A stretch of 64,000 nt of DNA from Nitrospinaceae bacterium. GTDB lineage: Bacteria > Nitrospinota > Nitrospinia > Nitrospinales > Nitrospinaceae. The stretch's first letter is position 1. Each line of letters starts with the position of its first letter. The notes beneath the pieces were generated by a model. That model did not search any database and was not told the origin of the DNA. It saw nothing but the letters and a program-made list of their open reading frames with translations. This document shows, one piece after another, positions 31,722 through 42,169 of the stretch. The stretch spans positions 43,482-107,481 of the forward strand of contig JANQEK010000029.1 of NCBI GenBank assembly GCA_028278405.1, in the 5' to 3' direction. The translations under genes and the position numbers were made by a program.

Positions 31722-32228
31722 ATGAAAAAATTTCTACTGGTGGGTGTTGTTCTTATTACCTTCAGTTCCCTTTCGGGTGCTGCATTTGGAGCCGGCTATG
31801 GCGGCTCCGGCTGCGGACCGGGTTCTTTGGTTGCGGGTACGGCGCCGGGCGCTATGCAATTGATCGGAGTGACAACCAACGCCATTTTGTCACCCACACA
31901 ATATTCAGCAATTACGTCAGGCTTTTCCAACTGTAATCCGCAGGGCCTGGTCAAACTGGAGAGGGAACGCGAAATGTTTGCTCAAAGTAATTACTCCAGT
32001 CTGGTCCGCGAGATGGCCGTCGGGGAAGGTGAAAACCTGAGGACCCTGGCGGGTATGTACGGATGCTCGGAAGAATCTCATGAAGTATTCAATTCTCTGG
32101 TTCAGGAAAACTTCGAGCATATCATTCGAAGCGAAGGCACCACTTCCGGTCAGATGCTGGATTCTATCGAGAATGAGTTGGCGGCCCATGCGGTGCTGTC
32201 CAGATCATGCTCGGGTGTGATCGGCTGA
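31722..32228 (+). CDS. DUF3015 family secreted protein, paralog 2
   Basis: MKKFLLVGVVLITFSSLSGAAFGAGYGGSGCGPGSLVAG...FSNCNPQGLVKLE...YGCSEES...SRSCSGVIG; start 31722. Confidence 0.85.
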   Translation: MKKFLLVGVVLITFSSLSGAAFGAGYGGSGCGPGSLVAGTAPGAMQLIGVTTNAILSPTQYSAITSGFSNCNPQGLVKLEREREMFAQSNYSSLVREMAVGEGENLRTLAGMYGCSEESHEVFNSLVQENFEHIIRSEGTTSGQMLDSIENELAAHAVLSRSCSGVIG

Positions 32229-32288
32229 TCGAATAACCAACACTGCTATCAAATGAACATAACATTGAACATCACGAGGAGATACTCA

Positions 32289-32807
32289 ATGAAAACATAT
32301 CTACTTGGAAGTGCGGTGCTTTTCGTTTTAATCGCTTTTTCAGGAACGGCCTTCGCTCATCCTTCGGGATACGGCGATGCGGGCTGTGGTCCCGGTTCTT
32401 TATACATGGGGAAAAAACGCGACGGTGCCCAGCTCCTAGCGGCTACCATAAATAATTCGAGTGGTTACGGATCCATTCATTCGACCGCGATCACTTTTGG
32501 CACCTCCAACTGTGGATCGGACAAACTGACCCGCCAGCAACGGGAGCGTGAAACATTTGCCAGCATCAATTACAACAGCCTGGTTAAAGAAATGGCCGCC
32601 GGTGAAGGTGAAAATCTCGATAACCTGGCCAGTATGTACGGTTGTTCCCAAAATTCCTACGGAGAATTCGGAACCGTGGCCCAGGAAAACTTTGGACTCA
32701 TTGTGAAGGATCAGAATTCCTCTGCAAAGGACTTGCTGGGTTCGTTGGAAAAACAGATTTCCGGACACGCGGTTTTGTCCAAGACCTGTACGGGAGTCAT
32801 CGGCTAA
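32289..32807 (+). CDS. DUF3015 family secreted protein, paralog 3
   Basis: MKTYLLGSAVLFVLIAFSGTAFAHPSGYGDAGCGPGSLYMG...TSNCGSDKL...YGCSQNS...SKTCTGVIG; start 32289. Confidence 0.85.
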   Translation: MKTYLLGSAVLFVLIAFSGTAFAHPSGYGDAGCGPGSLYMGKKRDGAQLLAATINNSSGYGSIHSTAITFGTSNCGSDKLTRQQRERETFASINYNSLVKEMAAGEGENLDNLASMYGCSQNSYGEFGTVAQENFGLIVKDQNSSAKDLLGSLEKQISGHAVLSKTCTGVIG

Positions 32808-32825
32808 GCTAAATAGCCTTGATTT

Positions 32826-32873
32826 AAAAGGGATATCCATGTATCCTCGCGATGCATTGATATCCCTTTTTTT
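32826..32873 (+). terminator. Intrinsic terminator after DUF3015 paralog 3
   Basis: aaaagggatatccatgtatc ... gatgcattgatatcccttttttt. Confidence 0.8.
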
Positions 32874-32899
32874 GTCCACCCCTTTCCCGTACTTCCACC

Positions 32900-34828
32900 T
32901 TGTATTATCCCTTCCGCATCGCCATCATCGCCTTTCTCATATTTGTTTTTCCTTTTTCCGGTTTCCTGCGGGCCCAGCCCTCCGATACGCATCCTTATTT
33001 GAAACAACTGATCCAACAGGCACTGGAAAAGCAGTTGGATCAAAAAAGACGTTGGCATCTCTTGCTCCATTACAAGAGTAAGTGGCTCGGAGGATATGAG
33101 AGCGAAGCGGACGGAATGGATTTTTTCAACACCCCTGAGGGCAAAACAAATCCCAGGGCGGAACTGATTGCGACCCTCAAAAGCTTTTTCAAAGACCCTG
33201 ATTCTTTAAAACCCAAAGAAGAACACCCGCAATGCAATTTCCCCGCACGCTACAAATGGTTGGCGCGGGAACTTTCAATAGACTCCAATCAACTTCCCAA
33301 AGCCGACTGTTCCCGAATGGAAGGTTGGCTGAACCAATTGGATCCTCAAAGCGTGACTCTTATCTTTGCCTCCTTTTACATGAACAATCCTGCATCGATG
33401 TTCGGTCATACATTTCTCCGAATCGACAGCAAAAGTAAAAACAACCGGCAAACGTTGTCGAACTATGGAGTCAATTACGCAGCCACTGTTGATACCGGCA
33501 GTATGCTCTTATATGCCTTCAAAGGTCTTTTCGGATTTTTTAAAGGAGGATTCAGCGTTTTCCCCTATTACCTCAAAGTTCAGGAGTACAGCAATTGGGA
33601 GAGCCGTGATCTGTGGGAATATGAATTGAAACTTACACCGGACCAGGTCGATTACCTCTTGCGTCATTTGTGGGAGCTGGGCGGAACTCATTTTGACTAT
33701 TACTACTTTCAGGAAAATTGCTCTTATCATATGCTCACCATCCTGGAAGCAGCGAATCCGGAACTTGAGTTGAGCGATGATTTTTTGTTTTCCGTTCAAC
33801 CTGCAGACACCATAAAAATCCTGGCGGAACAAAAGGGTTTGATCAACAAGGTCACTTACCGTCCCGCCATTTTGAGCCGGATGGAGCACAAAATCGAGCA
33901 AATGAATCCCAAAGAAAAAGATATCCTTTACGATCTGGTTGAAGAAAGCGAAGCGCTGAAAGAAGATTCTTATCAGCAATTAACCACTCCGCAAAAGGCC
34001 CTTGTATTGGACGCTTACCTGGATTATCTGGAGTATGAGGGGCTTGGCCAGGAAGACTTCGATCCTAAAAAGCCGCTCCGTATTCCCCACGCGATTCTTC
34101 TGGAACGCAGCAGGCTCAAATACAAGCGACAGGATACGGAAATCACCCAATTTTCAGCCCCACCGGAAACGGCGCACGGAACGGACCGGGCGCGGCTGGG
34201 AATCGGCATCAACAACGATGAATTGTTTCAGGAAATCGGCTATCGCCCTACCCTGCACGATCTTTTGGCGCGGGATGCAGGATACAAAAGTGATTCACAG
34301 TTTATGTTTCTGGATTTTATCGGCAGATATTATTACGAGTCAAAACGATTCCGCCTGGACCGGCTGCGTTTTCTGGATATTGTGTCTTTGACGCCCTTCG
34401 AACCTATTTTTAAAAAACCTTCCTGGAAACTCAATTTGGGCTTCGACACTCTCCGCGATTTCAACTGTAATTACTGCAATTCATTCAAAGGCAATGGGGG
34501 TTTCGGGTATTCTTACAAACCCGGTCATACTTCACCTTATATCCTGTTCGTCATGGCGGAGCTGGAAGCGGAAACGTCCGGACATCTGAAAGAAAACCAT
34601 CGTTTCGGAGGAGGTGTTTCGGGAGGCCTGTTTGTCGATTTCGGGGAGGATTGGAGACTGCAACTGGGAGCCCAGTACAAGCGATTTCCCCTCGGGAATG
34701 ACTCGGAATATATCCGATACGATTCCAAACTACGTTATTCCCCTCACAAGGATGTGGACCTGCGTCTGGAATACCAGAAATTCGACGATAAAGACCAGGG
34801 CTTGTTCTCCGTTAACATATATTTCTGA
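32900..34828 (+). CDS. DUF4105 / Lnb N-acyltransferase-like domain protein with C-terminal beta-barrel-like region
   Basis: MFGHTFLRIDS (His) and YYYFQENCSYHML (Cys) motifs of DUF4105/Lnb; signal peptide; Tyr/Phe-rich C-terminus ending in aromatic residue. Confidence 0.75.
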   Translation: MYYPFRIAIIAFLIFVFPFSGFLRAQPSDTHPYLKQLIQQALEKQLDQKRRWHLLLHYKSKWLGGYESEADGMDFFNTPEGKTNPRAELIATLKSFFKDPDSLKPKEEHPQCNFPARYKWLARELSIDSNQLPKADCSRMEGWLNQLDPQSVTLIFASFYMNNPASMFGHTFLRIDSKSKNNRQTLSNYGVNYAATVDTGSMLLYAFKGLFGFFKGGFSVFPYYLKVQEYSNWESRDLWEYELKLTPDQVDYLLRHLWELGGTHFDYYYFQENCSYHMLTILEAANPELELSDDFLFSVQPADTIKILAEQKGLINKVTYRPAILSRMEHKIEQMNPKEKDILYDLVEESEALKEDSYQQLTTPQKALVLDAYLDYLEYEGLGQEDFDPKKPLRIPHAILLERSRLKYKRQDTEITQFSAPPETAHGTDRARLGIGINNDELFQEIGYRPTLHDLLARDAGYKSDSQFMFLDFIGRYYYESKRFRLDRLRFLDIVSLTPFEPIFKKPSWKLNLGFDTLRDFNCNYCNSFKGNGGFGYSYKPGHTSPYILFVMAELEAETSGHLKENHRFGGGVSGGLFVDFGEDWRLQLGAQYKRFPLGNDSEYIRYDSKLRYSPHKDVDLRLEYQKFDDKDQGLFSVNIYF

Positions 34829-34840
34829 AAACTCACCCAA

Positions 34841-35794
34841 TCATTTTTCGAACAAAGCTTGAACAAAATCCTCTGCCTGAAATTCCTGAAGGTCCTCCGG
34901 CTTTTCTCCAATGCCTATAAACCGGATAGGCAAACCCATTTCCTGAGAAATATTGAGGAGCACCCCACCCTTGCTGGACCCATCCAGTTTGGTCATCACC
35001 AATCCATCAATATCCAACGCCTCATGAAACAGCTTCGCTTGTGAAATGCTGTTCTGACCGATGGTCGCATCCAGCACCAGCAGGGTTTCATGCGGTGCAT
35101 CAGGAATCACCTTGCCGATCACCCGCTTCACTTTTTTCAATTCTTCCATCAAATTCGAGTTCGTCTGGAGCCGCCCTGCCGTATCGACGATGACGATATC
35201 CATTTTACGTGCCACCGCAGCCTGCACACCATCGAAAGCCACCGCCGAAGGGTCCGCGCCGCTGGTTTGCTTGATGCAGGTAATCCCAATGCGATCGGCC
35301 CACATCTGTAACTGATCCATCGCCGCGGCCCGAAAAGTGTCGCCAGCGGCCAGCAATACTTTTTTCCCCTCACTGTGCCACCGTTGCGCCAGTTTGCCGA
35401 TGGTTGTGGTTTTTCCCGAACCGTTGACTCCAATCACCAGGACCACAAAAGGCGAATGAATCGAATAGTCCCAATCCTTTTGATTTTTATTGAGCAGTTG
35501 CATCATCATTTGACGCAAATGGCTGAGCATCCCCTCACGATCGCGAATACGCGCCTCCCCGATTTGCCGGTTGAGTTCATCCACAATAAATTGTGTGGTC
35601 TTCACCCCCACATCGGCAACCAACATCGCTTCTTCGATTTCGTTCACAAGCTCCGGCCCGAGCGTTGCCTTGCCATGAACCAGGTTGTCAATCCCCCCTG
35701 CCAAAGAATTCCGGGTCTTGGACAATCCTTTTTTCAGGCTTTGGAAAAAACCGGTTTTTTCTTCTGCCGGATTTTCTTTTGTGGGTTCACTCAT
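34841..35794 (-). CDS. ftsY: Signal recognition particle receptor FtsY
   Basis: VIGVNGSGKTTTIGKLAQRW, AGDTFRAAAMDQL, VDTAGRLQTNSNLMEEL, TKLDGSSKGG. Confidence 0.95.
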   Translation of the reverse strand: MSEPTKENPAEEKTGFFQSLKKGLSKTRNSLAGGIDNLVHGKATLGPELVNEIEEAMLVADVGVKTTQFIVDELNRQIGEARIRDREGMLSHLRQMMMQLLNKNQKDWDYSIHSPFVVLVIGVNGSGKTTTIGKLAQRWHSEGKKVLLAAGDTFRAAAMDQLQMWADRIGITCIKQTSGADPSAVAFDGVQAAVARKMDIVIVDTAGRLQTNSNLMEELKKVKRVIGKVIPDAPHETLLVLDATIGQNSISQAKLFHEALDIDGLVMTKLDGSSKGGVLLNISQEMGLPIRFIGIGEKPEDLQEFQAEDFVQALFEK

Positions 35795-35848
35795 CTTGTG
35801 TTTTTGAAAGGATTGGGAATTTGCGAAATCATCTGGAAACAGCAGCTA

Positions 35849-37021
35849 TCACGAGGCAGCAGGTTTGGGTTTGAATTGTCTAGGTTGCGGGGCATTCTTT
35901 TTTAACATGATAGTTAACAGATTTTTGTCCCGGCACGATACCGCGACATCCATCTTTCCATCCTTGTTGAAATCACCCGCCACCAAACCTTGGGGATACT
36001 CATCGACAAAATGCTTGATCGGCGGATAAATGAATGTTCCATCTCCCCTTCCCAGGGTTACCGCCACCGTATCGTGGGTCGAATTGGAGACGGCAAGATC
36101 AACGATTCCATCACCGGTAAAATCCTCCGCGGCGACAAACTTGGGAAACTCGCCCGCCGAAAAATCCCGAAGCGTTTTGAAAGTCTTGTCTTTGTTGTTC
36201 ATCAACATGGTCATCGCGTGCAGCGAGTTGCTGGATGTGACCAAGTCCATAAATCCATCGTTGTTGGCATCCACATTGGCTACGGTGAGAGGTTGTCCCC
36301 CTCCCTTAAATACTTTGGATTTTTCAAATTCCCCTTTGCCATTGCCCCAAAGAATCTCCACCCCCACATTGCCGGATCCCGCCAGAGCCACTGCAATGTC
36401 GACATGCTTGTCGTGATTGTAGTCCCCTACGACCAGCCCGGTGGGCTGGCCTTTGACTGGTATTGGTTTGGGCTCTTTGAATCCTCCTGTTCCCTTACCG
36501 AACAGGATTGCAACTTTATGATAGCGGAGTGAAACAGCAAGATCCGGATAACCATCTCCATTGAAGTCTCCGGCGATCAGGTTGATCGGAATACGGCCCG
36601 GCTTGACGACTTTTCCGGTATTTTTGAATCCCCCTCGTCCGGTATTCAAGAATATTTGAATATTCTGGTCCTGATAGTTCAATTCCGCCAAATCCTTGAA
36701 TCCATCACTGTTGAAATCCGCAACGGCAAGGCAAATCGGGTCGGCTCCGGTTTTATACTGCACCTGATCCTTGAAGGAACCATCTCCTTTTCCCTTATAG
36801 AAAGACATGGTGTGTTCGGCGCTGTTCAAAACCACCAAATCCAGGTTGCCGTCAATGTCGAAATCATCCGTGACCAAAAATGACGGTTCTTTTCCTGTAT
36901 CCAGTACGGCACTAATCCTGAACAAAGGGGCCATTTTTTTCTGGGACTTGGAAGCAGGAGGGCAACCCACTAAAAACAAAAGGGCTAAACTCGAAACCAG
37001 GAAATTGAAAAGCGATTTCAT
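35849..37021 (-). CDS. FG-GAP/VCBS repeat lipoprotein (beta-propeller)
   Basis: Lipobox LVGCPPAS; repeated DFNSDGFKDLA / DFNGDGYPDLAV / DFTGDGIVDLAV motifs. Confidence 0.85.
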   Translation of the reverse strand: MKSLFNFLVSSLALLFLVGCPPASKSQKKMAPLFRISAVLDTGKEPSFLVTDDFDIDGNLDLVVLNSAEHTMSFYKGKGDGSFKDQVQYKTGADPICLAVADFNSDGFKDLAELNYQDQNIQIFLNTGRGGFKNTGKVVKPGRIPINLIAGDFNGDGYPDLAVSLRYHKVAILFGKGTGGFKEPKPIPVKGQPTGLVVGDYNHDKHVDIAVALAGSGNVGVEILWGNGKGEFEKSKVFKGGGQPLTVANVDANNDGFMDLVTSSNSLHAMTMLMNNKDKTFKTLRDFSAGEFPKFVAAEDFTGDGIVDLAVSNSTHDTVAVTLGRGDGTFIYPPIKHFVDEYPQGLVAGDFNKDGKMDVAVSCRDKNLLTIMLKKNAPQPRQFKPKPAAS

Positions 37022-37085
37022 AGGGAAAATCCAATGAAGGGTCAAACGAGGATTGAGAATAGCATACCCCCCTTGTTTCAACAAC

Positions 37086-38663
37086 CTAAGCTTTGGTTGA
37101 AACCGGAGTGGGATTCGAGTGATTGGGATATGCCAATTGAACCGATTCCTTGAAAAAATAATCCAGCATTCCTCTAAAGATATAAGTATGAAATTTGGAT
37201 AGAAGGGTCCAATAGATATGACCCCACACCGGATCCGGGATGAAGTGTGCCCGGAGGGTCAGACGGGTATGTCCGTTCTCGGAAGGTTGCAGGGCGAACT
37301 GAAGCCAGGACAGGCCCGGTGAGATCAATTCCGCCCGTAAAAGCAACTCCCGGTTGGGCGTCAGGTTTTCCACACGCCAGAAATCGACCGAATCCCCAAC
37401 ACGAAGATCATTAGGATCCCGCCGGCCCCGGTTCAATCCGACGCCTCCCAAAACACGATCGATGAACCCGCGGATTTTCCACAACAGATTGGCATGCACC
37501 CAGCCGTGGGACCCGCCGATCCGGCAAACGGATTGGAACACAACTTCCGCCGGAACAGGAATATCCTTCGAATGCTCCTCGACAATAAAATTCGAAGATT
37601 CAAACTCACAAAGCGGCAGAAGATCGGCCATGTTTTCCGGAGGCACATCACTCCAATGGGAATACACCATCGAGTTTCTTTCTTTCTCCAGAGCCCACTT
37701 CACAGCCGTTTCAAACCCGACCGTCTCGAACGGAAGAATCTCCCGAATCGTTTCATCCGGACACACCACATCGGTCCGCAGGCTTTCCAGGAGCAGGCAG
37801 GTAATGTTTACCGGAACCGAAATAAACAAATGCAGCCAATAGGCAAATAACCGGCACATCAGGGTCACTGGAATCGGGACCCAGGAAACATTGAAAAACT
37901 GCACCCGCTTGTTCACCACCCTGGCAAACCGTTGCACCATTTCCTCATAAGTCATTACATCTTTGCCGCCAATGGGATACTTCCTGGTTTTTAATCCTTC
38001 CGTTTCCAAAACGCCGACGAGATACTTGATCACGTCTCGAACAGCAATCGGTTGACACAGGGAATTGAACTCGGGCAGAAAAGGAATCCAGCGGGTGTGC
38101 TGGATCATGGATTTGAGAAGCTCGTAAGAGGCGCTTCCGGTTCCGATAATAATGGCTCCGCGCAGACGAATGACCGGTATTGAGCCTTCAGACAAAGTGG
38201 ACCCCACTTCGATCCGGCTTTGCAGGTGCCGTGACAACACTTTACTGGTTTCACCCAATCCCCCGAGATAAATGATTTTTTTGACTTCACATTCTTCGGC
38301 CACTTCGCGAAAGTTTCTAGCCACTTCCTTGTCCGTTTGCCGAAATTTGCTTTTGACCAACCGCATACTGTGGATGAGGTAATAAGCGACATCGACTCCC
38401 TTCATCGCCGGTTGCAATTGGTCCTTGTGCAGGGCGTCAGCGTAAACATATTCCAGATTGGGATGCGATAACAACTGCGGCAGGCCTTTTTCACGGAGCA
38501 TGCAACGGACCCGGTAACCGCGAAACAACAATTCAGGTACCAGACGCCGTGCCACGTAACCGTTGGCCCCGGATACCAATACCGTTTTGACATCAGGCAA
38601 CGGGGATGTCGGTAAATCGTCGCAGTAGTGGTAGTTGACTTTTTCCGGATTCATAACACCCAT
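37086..38663 (-). CDS. NAD(P)H-binding SDR-like protein with C-terminal DUF2867-type domain
   Basis: VLVSGANGYVARRLVPELLFRGYRVR Rossmann motif; C-terminal GLNRGRRDPNDLRVGDSVDFWRVE. Confidence 0.8.
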   Translation of the reverse strand: MGVMNPEKVNYHYCDDLPTSPLPDVKTVLVSGANGYVARRLVPELLFRGYRVRCMLREKGLPQLLSHPNLEYVYADALHKDQLQPAMKGVDVAYYLIHSMRLVKSKFRQTDKEVARNFREVAEECEVKKIIYLGGLGETSKVLSRHLQSRIEVGSTLSEGSIPVIRLRGAIIIGTGSASYELLKSMIQHTRWIPFLPEFNSLCQPIAVRDVIKYLVGVLETEGLKTRKYPIGGKDVMTYEEMVQRFARVVNKRVQFFNVSWVPIPVTLMCRLFAYWLHLFISVPVNITCLLLESLRTDVVCPDETIREILPFETVGFETAVKWALEKERNSMVYSHWSDVPPENMADLLPLCEFESSNFIVEEHSKDIPVPAEVVFQSVCRIGGSHGWVHANLLWKIRGFIDRVLGGVGLNRGRRDPNDLRVGDSVDFWRVENLTPNRELLLRAELISPGLSWLQFALQPSENGHTRLTLRAHFIPDPVWGHIYWTLLSKFHTYIFRGMLDYFFKESVQLAYPNHSNPTPVSTKA

Positions 38664-38728
38664 AATATGGTCTCAGATCGGAAGAATTGCAAGGGATCAC
38701 GAAACTTTTTGGGCCTTTGGAGGCAAAA

Positions 38729-39011
38729 TCAGGATTGACCGCAGAAAAACAGATTGTGCCGCTTCTCTTCTCTCACCGTGGTAGCAGGTCCATGGCCGGG
38801 ATGCAGGGCCGTATCATCCGAAAAAGAAAAGAGTGTTTGCGTAATGGAACGATAGAGATCCTGCCAGGATGAGTTGGCGCGCCCCATCGATTCGGCGAAC
38901 CTCATCCAACGTGAGATCTGCCGCTATCGCCAAGTCCTCCTGTGACCAGGATTTTCCATCGCGGGCTTTTTGCAGGATATCACCGAGTTCGTCTTCCAGG
39001 GCGGAACTCAT
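38729..39011 (-). pseudogene. Remnant of HTH/MBL-fold metallohydrolase gene (internal deletion and frame shift)
   Basis: N-terminal XRE-like HTH frame (MSSALEDELGDILQKARDGKSWSQEDLAIAADLTLDEVRRIDGA) followed in a different frame by SSWQDLYRSITQTLFSFSDDTALHPGHGPATTVREEKRHNLFF, an MBL-fold hydrolase C-terminus. Confidence 0.7.
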
Positions 39012-39020
39012 CGGTTTTCT

Positions 39021-41159
39021 CTAGATGGCTTTTTCCTTTTGAAACATATAGTACGCCATAAGATACATGATCAACGATACCAAATAAAGCGACTTGGTTC
39101 CAAAAGCCATGGCGCTGTATTCCAAAAGCCCCCCGAAAACCGCCCCCAGCACATTGAACCCGAGAGAATGTGCGGGGTTTCCCCGGGTTCTGAAAATAAC
39201 GGCAAACAGGATGCTTGAAAAAAATATCGGCAACGCCACCATTAAACTCCCGAAAAACCATTGGCCCGGCAAGGATAAAGACAGCAATTCCCTTACCGGA
39301 ACCATGTAGGTAAGCAATACACAAAAGATCAACAACCCGAACTGGAGATGAGGATTGAGCTTTTCAGTTCGAATGACGAGGCCATTGGCAAGTAATATCA
39401 TGATCAGAATGGAAGAAAAAACCAGAACATTTACCACCCAGGTCGAACCGAATAACAGAGACATTTCTGTTACGCTTTTGGTTTCCAGAAGAAGGAAACC
39501 TGCACCAAGTAACAATAGCGTCCAATCCGGCTTTCCCCACCCTTCTTTGCTCCAGAGACTGCCTCCTATGATCAAAACTGAAAATAGAGCAATACAAGCA
39601 CCTACGACCCAGTAATGCAAAGGAATATTAGGCTGTTTTAAAAACAGATACGGCCAGTCGTCCGTCGGAAGTTTGAAGGGATAAAGAACTGTCCCGTCCT
39701 CTCCCGTTTTATAATTAATCGTTTGGTTGAATTTCGCCTGGATGGGACCCGCCTCCAGTGCGTCTTTTACGTTTCCTTTCCATCCTCCAACAAAGGTATA
39801 GTTGAATAAATGCGGAACCTGTTGTTTCACCAAAGGAGGTCGGCCAAAAGCTTCCAAAAGGATTCCATAGATTTTTTCTGCCACATATGGTTTTCCGGTC
39901 TGATGATATACAGCCACAATACCTTCAGAGTTTAGATGATCGCGAATGGTTTTGAACGATTCCACCGTATACACATAATTGTCCAACCGAATCGAGGACA
40001 TTCCGGAAAGCAGGGTCTGGCTGTCCAAGGTTCCTAAAATAATCAAATCATATTTTTTGTCAGATTTCTTAAGGAAGGCCCGGGCATCATCATTATAGAC
40101 AGTTACCCGCGGGTCATCATAGGGCTTTTGGAAATGAACGCGTTTTCCAAGATTAAGAATTTCCGGATCAATTTCAACGGCATCAATATGCCTCGCCCCC
40201 TGCTCCAAAGCCAAAGCAACGTCGTTTCCCGTCCCGGCACCAACAATCAAAACCTCGTTCAGCGAAGAAACAAACGAGTAGGGAGCGAGATAACTGTTTT
40301 TGATACGTTTTACCTCATCCGCAAGGATTTTGTTTGGAGCCACAAAATCATCGCTTAAATTTAAAACAAACTGATGAATACTGCCGTTAACTTTCAACTC
40401 GACAGACCATCCTCTATCCAGATAGTCGATCCGGTAATAAGGAGACCACACCTCAGCGGTTTTTTCATCCACCGCGGACAGCTGGGCTACTATCCACAGG
40501 GCTATCGGAAAAAGCAACGCAGTGGCTAGAATTTTTTTGTTGGAAACGCAAAGTAAAACAAAATAAACAAAACCAATGGAAAACCAAACCATGGGAGAAA
40601 GAGAATACCAACTCAATACCGAAAATACAGCCAAACCCGAGAGACTTCCCAGAATATTGATGGAATACGCTGTCAAAGGTTTGAATTTGTTAAATTCCCT
40701 CGCAATCCCCGACCCCAAAGGAACAAATACCAGAGTAGTAATGACAAACAGCAAAACAACAACTTGCTCCATACTCCAGTTTCTGGGACTTGCAGAAGCG
40801 ACCATATTGTGCAAATAAAACACTTCACCACCTGCTGGAGTGAACTCCAAAATTTCATCAGAAAAATAAAACAGAGCTGAAAATAAAACGACTATTAAAG
40901 GAGCAAAAAAAACTATAAAATCCTTGCCGCGTGCCTGCAGGACCATCCCTACGCCCATCCCCAAAAAGGTGGCGATGAGCACAAGGTTGGTAAAATAAGA
41001 AACCAGTTGGATATTAGCGGGAATAAAACGAATCAATCCAACTTCCAGAAAGAGCAAAAGAAAACTAAAACCAAACAAACGCAGAGCGCTTTGTTCATGG
41101 CGGGATTCCGAGCGAAAGGCATTCATCACACCCCATCGTGGCTTGACCGGGATATTCAT
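39021..41159 (-). CDS. Multi-TM spermidine synthase-like protein
   Basis: Central EVLIVGAGTGNDVALALEQGARHIDAVEIDPEIL Rossmann motif flanked by TM helices; start likely 41159. Confidence 0.85.
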   Translation of the reverse strand: MNIPVKPRWGVMNAFRSESRHEQSALRLFGFSFLLLFLEVGLIRFIPANIQLVSYFTNLVLIATFLGMGVGMVLQARGKDFIVFFAPLIVVLFSALFYFSDEILEFTPAGGEVFYLHNMVASASPRNWSMEQVVVLLFVITTLVFVPLGSGIAREFNKFKPLTAYSINILGSLSGLAVFSVLSWYSLSPMVWFSIGFVYFVLLCVSNKKILATALLFPIALWIVAQLSAVDEKTAEVWSPYYRIDYLDRGWSVELKVNGSIHQFVLNLSDDFVAPNKILADEVKRIKNSYLAPYSFVSSLNEVLIVGAGTGNDVALALEQGARHIDAVEIDPEILNLGKRVHFQKPYDDPRVTVYNDDARAFLKKSDKKYDLIILGTLDSQTLLSGMSSIRLDNYVYTVESFKTIRDHLNSEGIVAVYHQTGKPYVAEKIYGILLEAFGRPPLVKQQVPHLFNYTFVGGWKGNVKDALEAGPIQAKFNQTINYKTGEDGTVLYPFKLPTDDWPYLFLKQPNIPLHYWVVGACIALFSVLIIGGSLWSKEGWGKPDWTLLLLGAGFLLLETKSVTEMSLLFGSTWVVNVLVFSSILIMILLANGLVIRTEKLNPHLQFGLLIFCVLLTYMVPVRELLSLSLPGQWFFGSLMVALPIFFSSILFAVIFRTRGNPAHSLGFNVLGAVFGGLLEYSAMAFGTKSLYLVSLIMYLMAYYMFQKEKAI

Positions 41160-41263
41160 GATTTCTCCAAATTGTTTTAATGTTTTTAGTATAAAGGAAC
41201 TTTTTTGAGAATGAACTATTTCTAAGGCAGTATTTTTGAGGATAATTGACATGCAGGTGATTT

Positions 41264-42037
41264 ATGTTAGGTGCAATTGCAGGTGATATCATCGGTTCGC
41301 GTTTTGAGCAGAGTCCTACCAAAACAACCGATTTCGAGTTGTTCCATTCTGATTGCCGGTTTACAGACGATTCTGTTTTGACATTGGCGGTTGCGGAGCA
41401 TCTTCTTCTCGGCTCCGATTTGATCGACACACTCAGGGAATATTTCCTCCAGTATCCCGACGCCGGCTATGGGGAAGGGTTTCTACGATGGGCCAACTCC
41501 ACTTCACGCGAACCTTACAATAGCCTGGGTAACGGTTCTGCCATGCGGGTGAGCCCTGTCGGATTTGCGTTCGATTCTCTGGAATTGGTCCTGGACAAGG
41601 CCCGGGAAACTGCCGAAGTGACACACAACCATAAGGAAGGCATCAAAGGCGCTCAGGCCACAGCCGCTGCCATTTTTCTCGCTCGCGCTGGAAACAGCAA
41701 AGAAGAAATCAAGCGTTTTATCGAATCACATTTTCAATACAATTTGAGCCAATCCCTCGATGTCATCCGCGCACAATACACATTTGACGCCACTTGCCCG
41801 GGTTCTGTTCCGCAGGCGATCACTGCATTTCTGGAGTCGGAAAATTTTGAGGATGCCGTCCGCAAGGCGGTTTCCCTCGGAGGTGACAGTGACACCCAAG
41901 CCTGCATCTCAGGCGGTATCGCCCACGCTTTCTACGGAAAACTGCCGGACATTATTTCCGCCGAGGTTCACAGCCGCCTCGAAGTCCCTCTGCGTCAAAT
42001 CCTTACCCTATTTTGCGACCGATTTTCGTGCCCTTGA
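41264..42037 (+). CDS. ADP-ribosylglycohydrolase (DraG-like) family protein
   Basis: MLGAIAGDIIGSRFE, FTDDSVLTLAVA, LGGDSDTQACISGGIAHAFYG. Confidence 0.92.
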   Translation: MLGAIAGDIIGSRFEQSPTKTTDFELFHSDCRFTDDSVLTLAVAEHLLLGSDLIDTLREYFLQYPDAGYGEGFLRWANSTSREPYNSLGNGSAMRVSPVGFAFDSLELVLDKARETAEVTHNHKEGIKGAQATAAAIFLARAGNSKEEIKRFIESHFQYNLSQSLDVIRAQYTFDATCPGSVPQAITAFLESENFEDAVRKAVSLGGDSDTQACISGGIAHAFYGKLPDIISAEVHSRLEVPLRQILTLFCDRFSCP

Positions 42038-42126
42038 CATGCTAAAAAGTTGATCTTCCCTCTTGCGTTCCGGAGGTGGGTAGGCTATGGTTTTAGCTCA
42101 TTTCAAAGCAAATGTGGATATCAACC

Positions 42127-42152
42127 GGGCCGGTTTCTCCGGCTTTTTTTTT
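42127..42152 (+). terminator. Intrinsic terminator
   Basis: gccgg tttct ccggc followed by T9. Confidence 0.7.
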
Positions 42153-42169
42153 AGAGTGGATGGAGTTTT

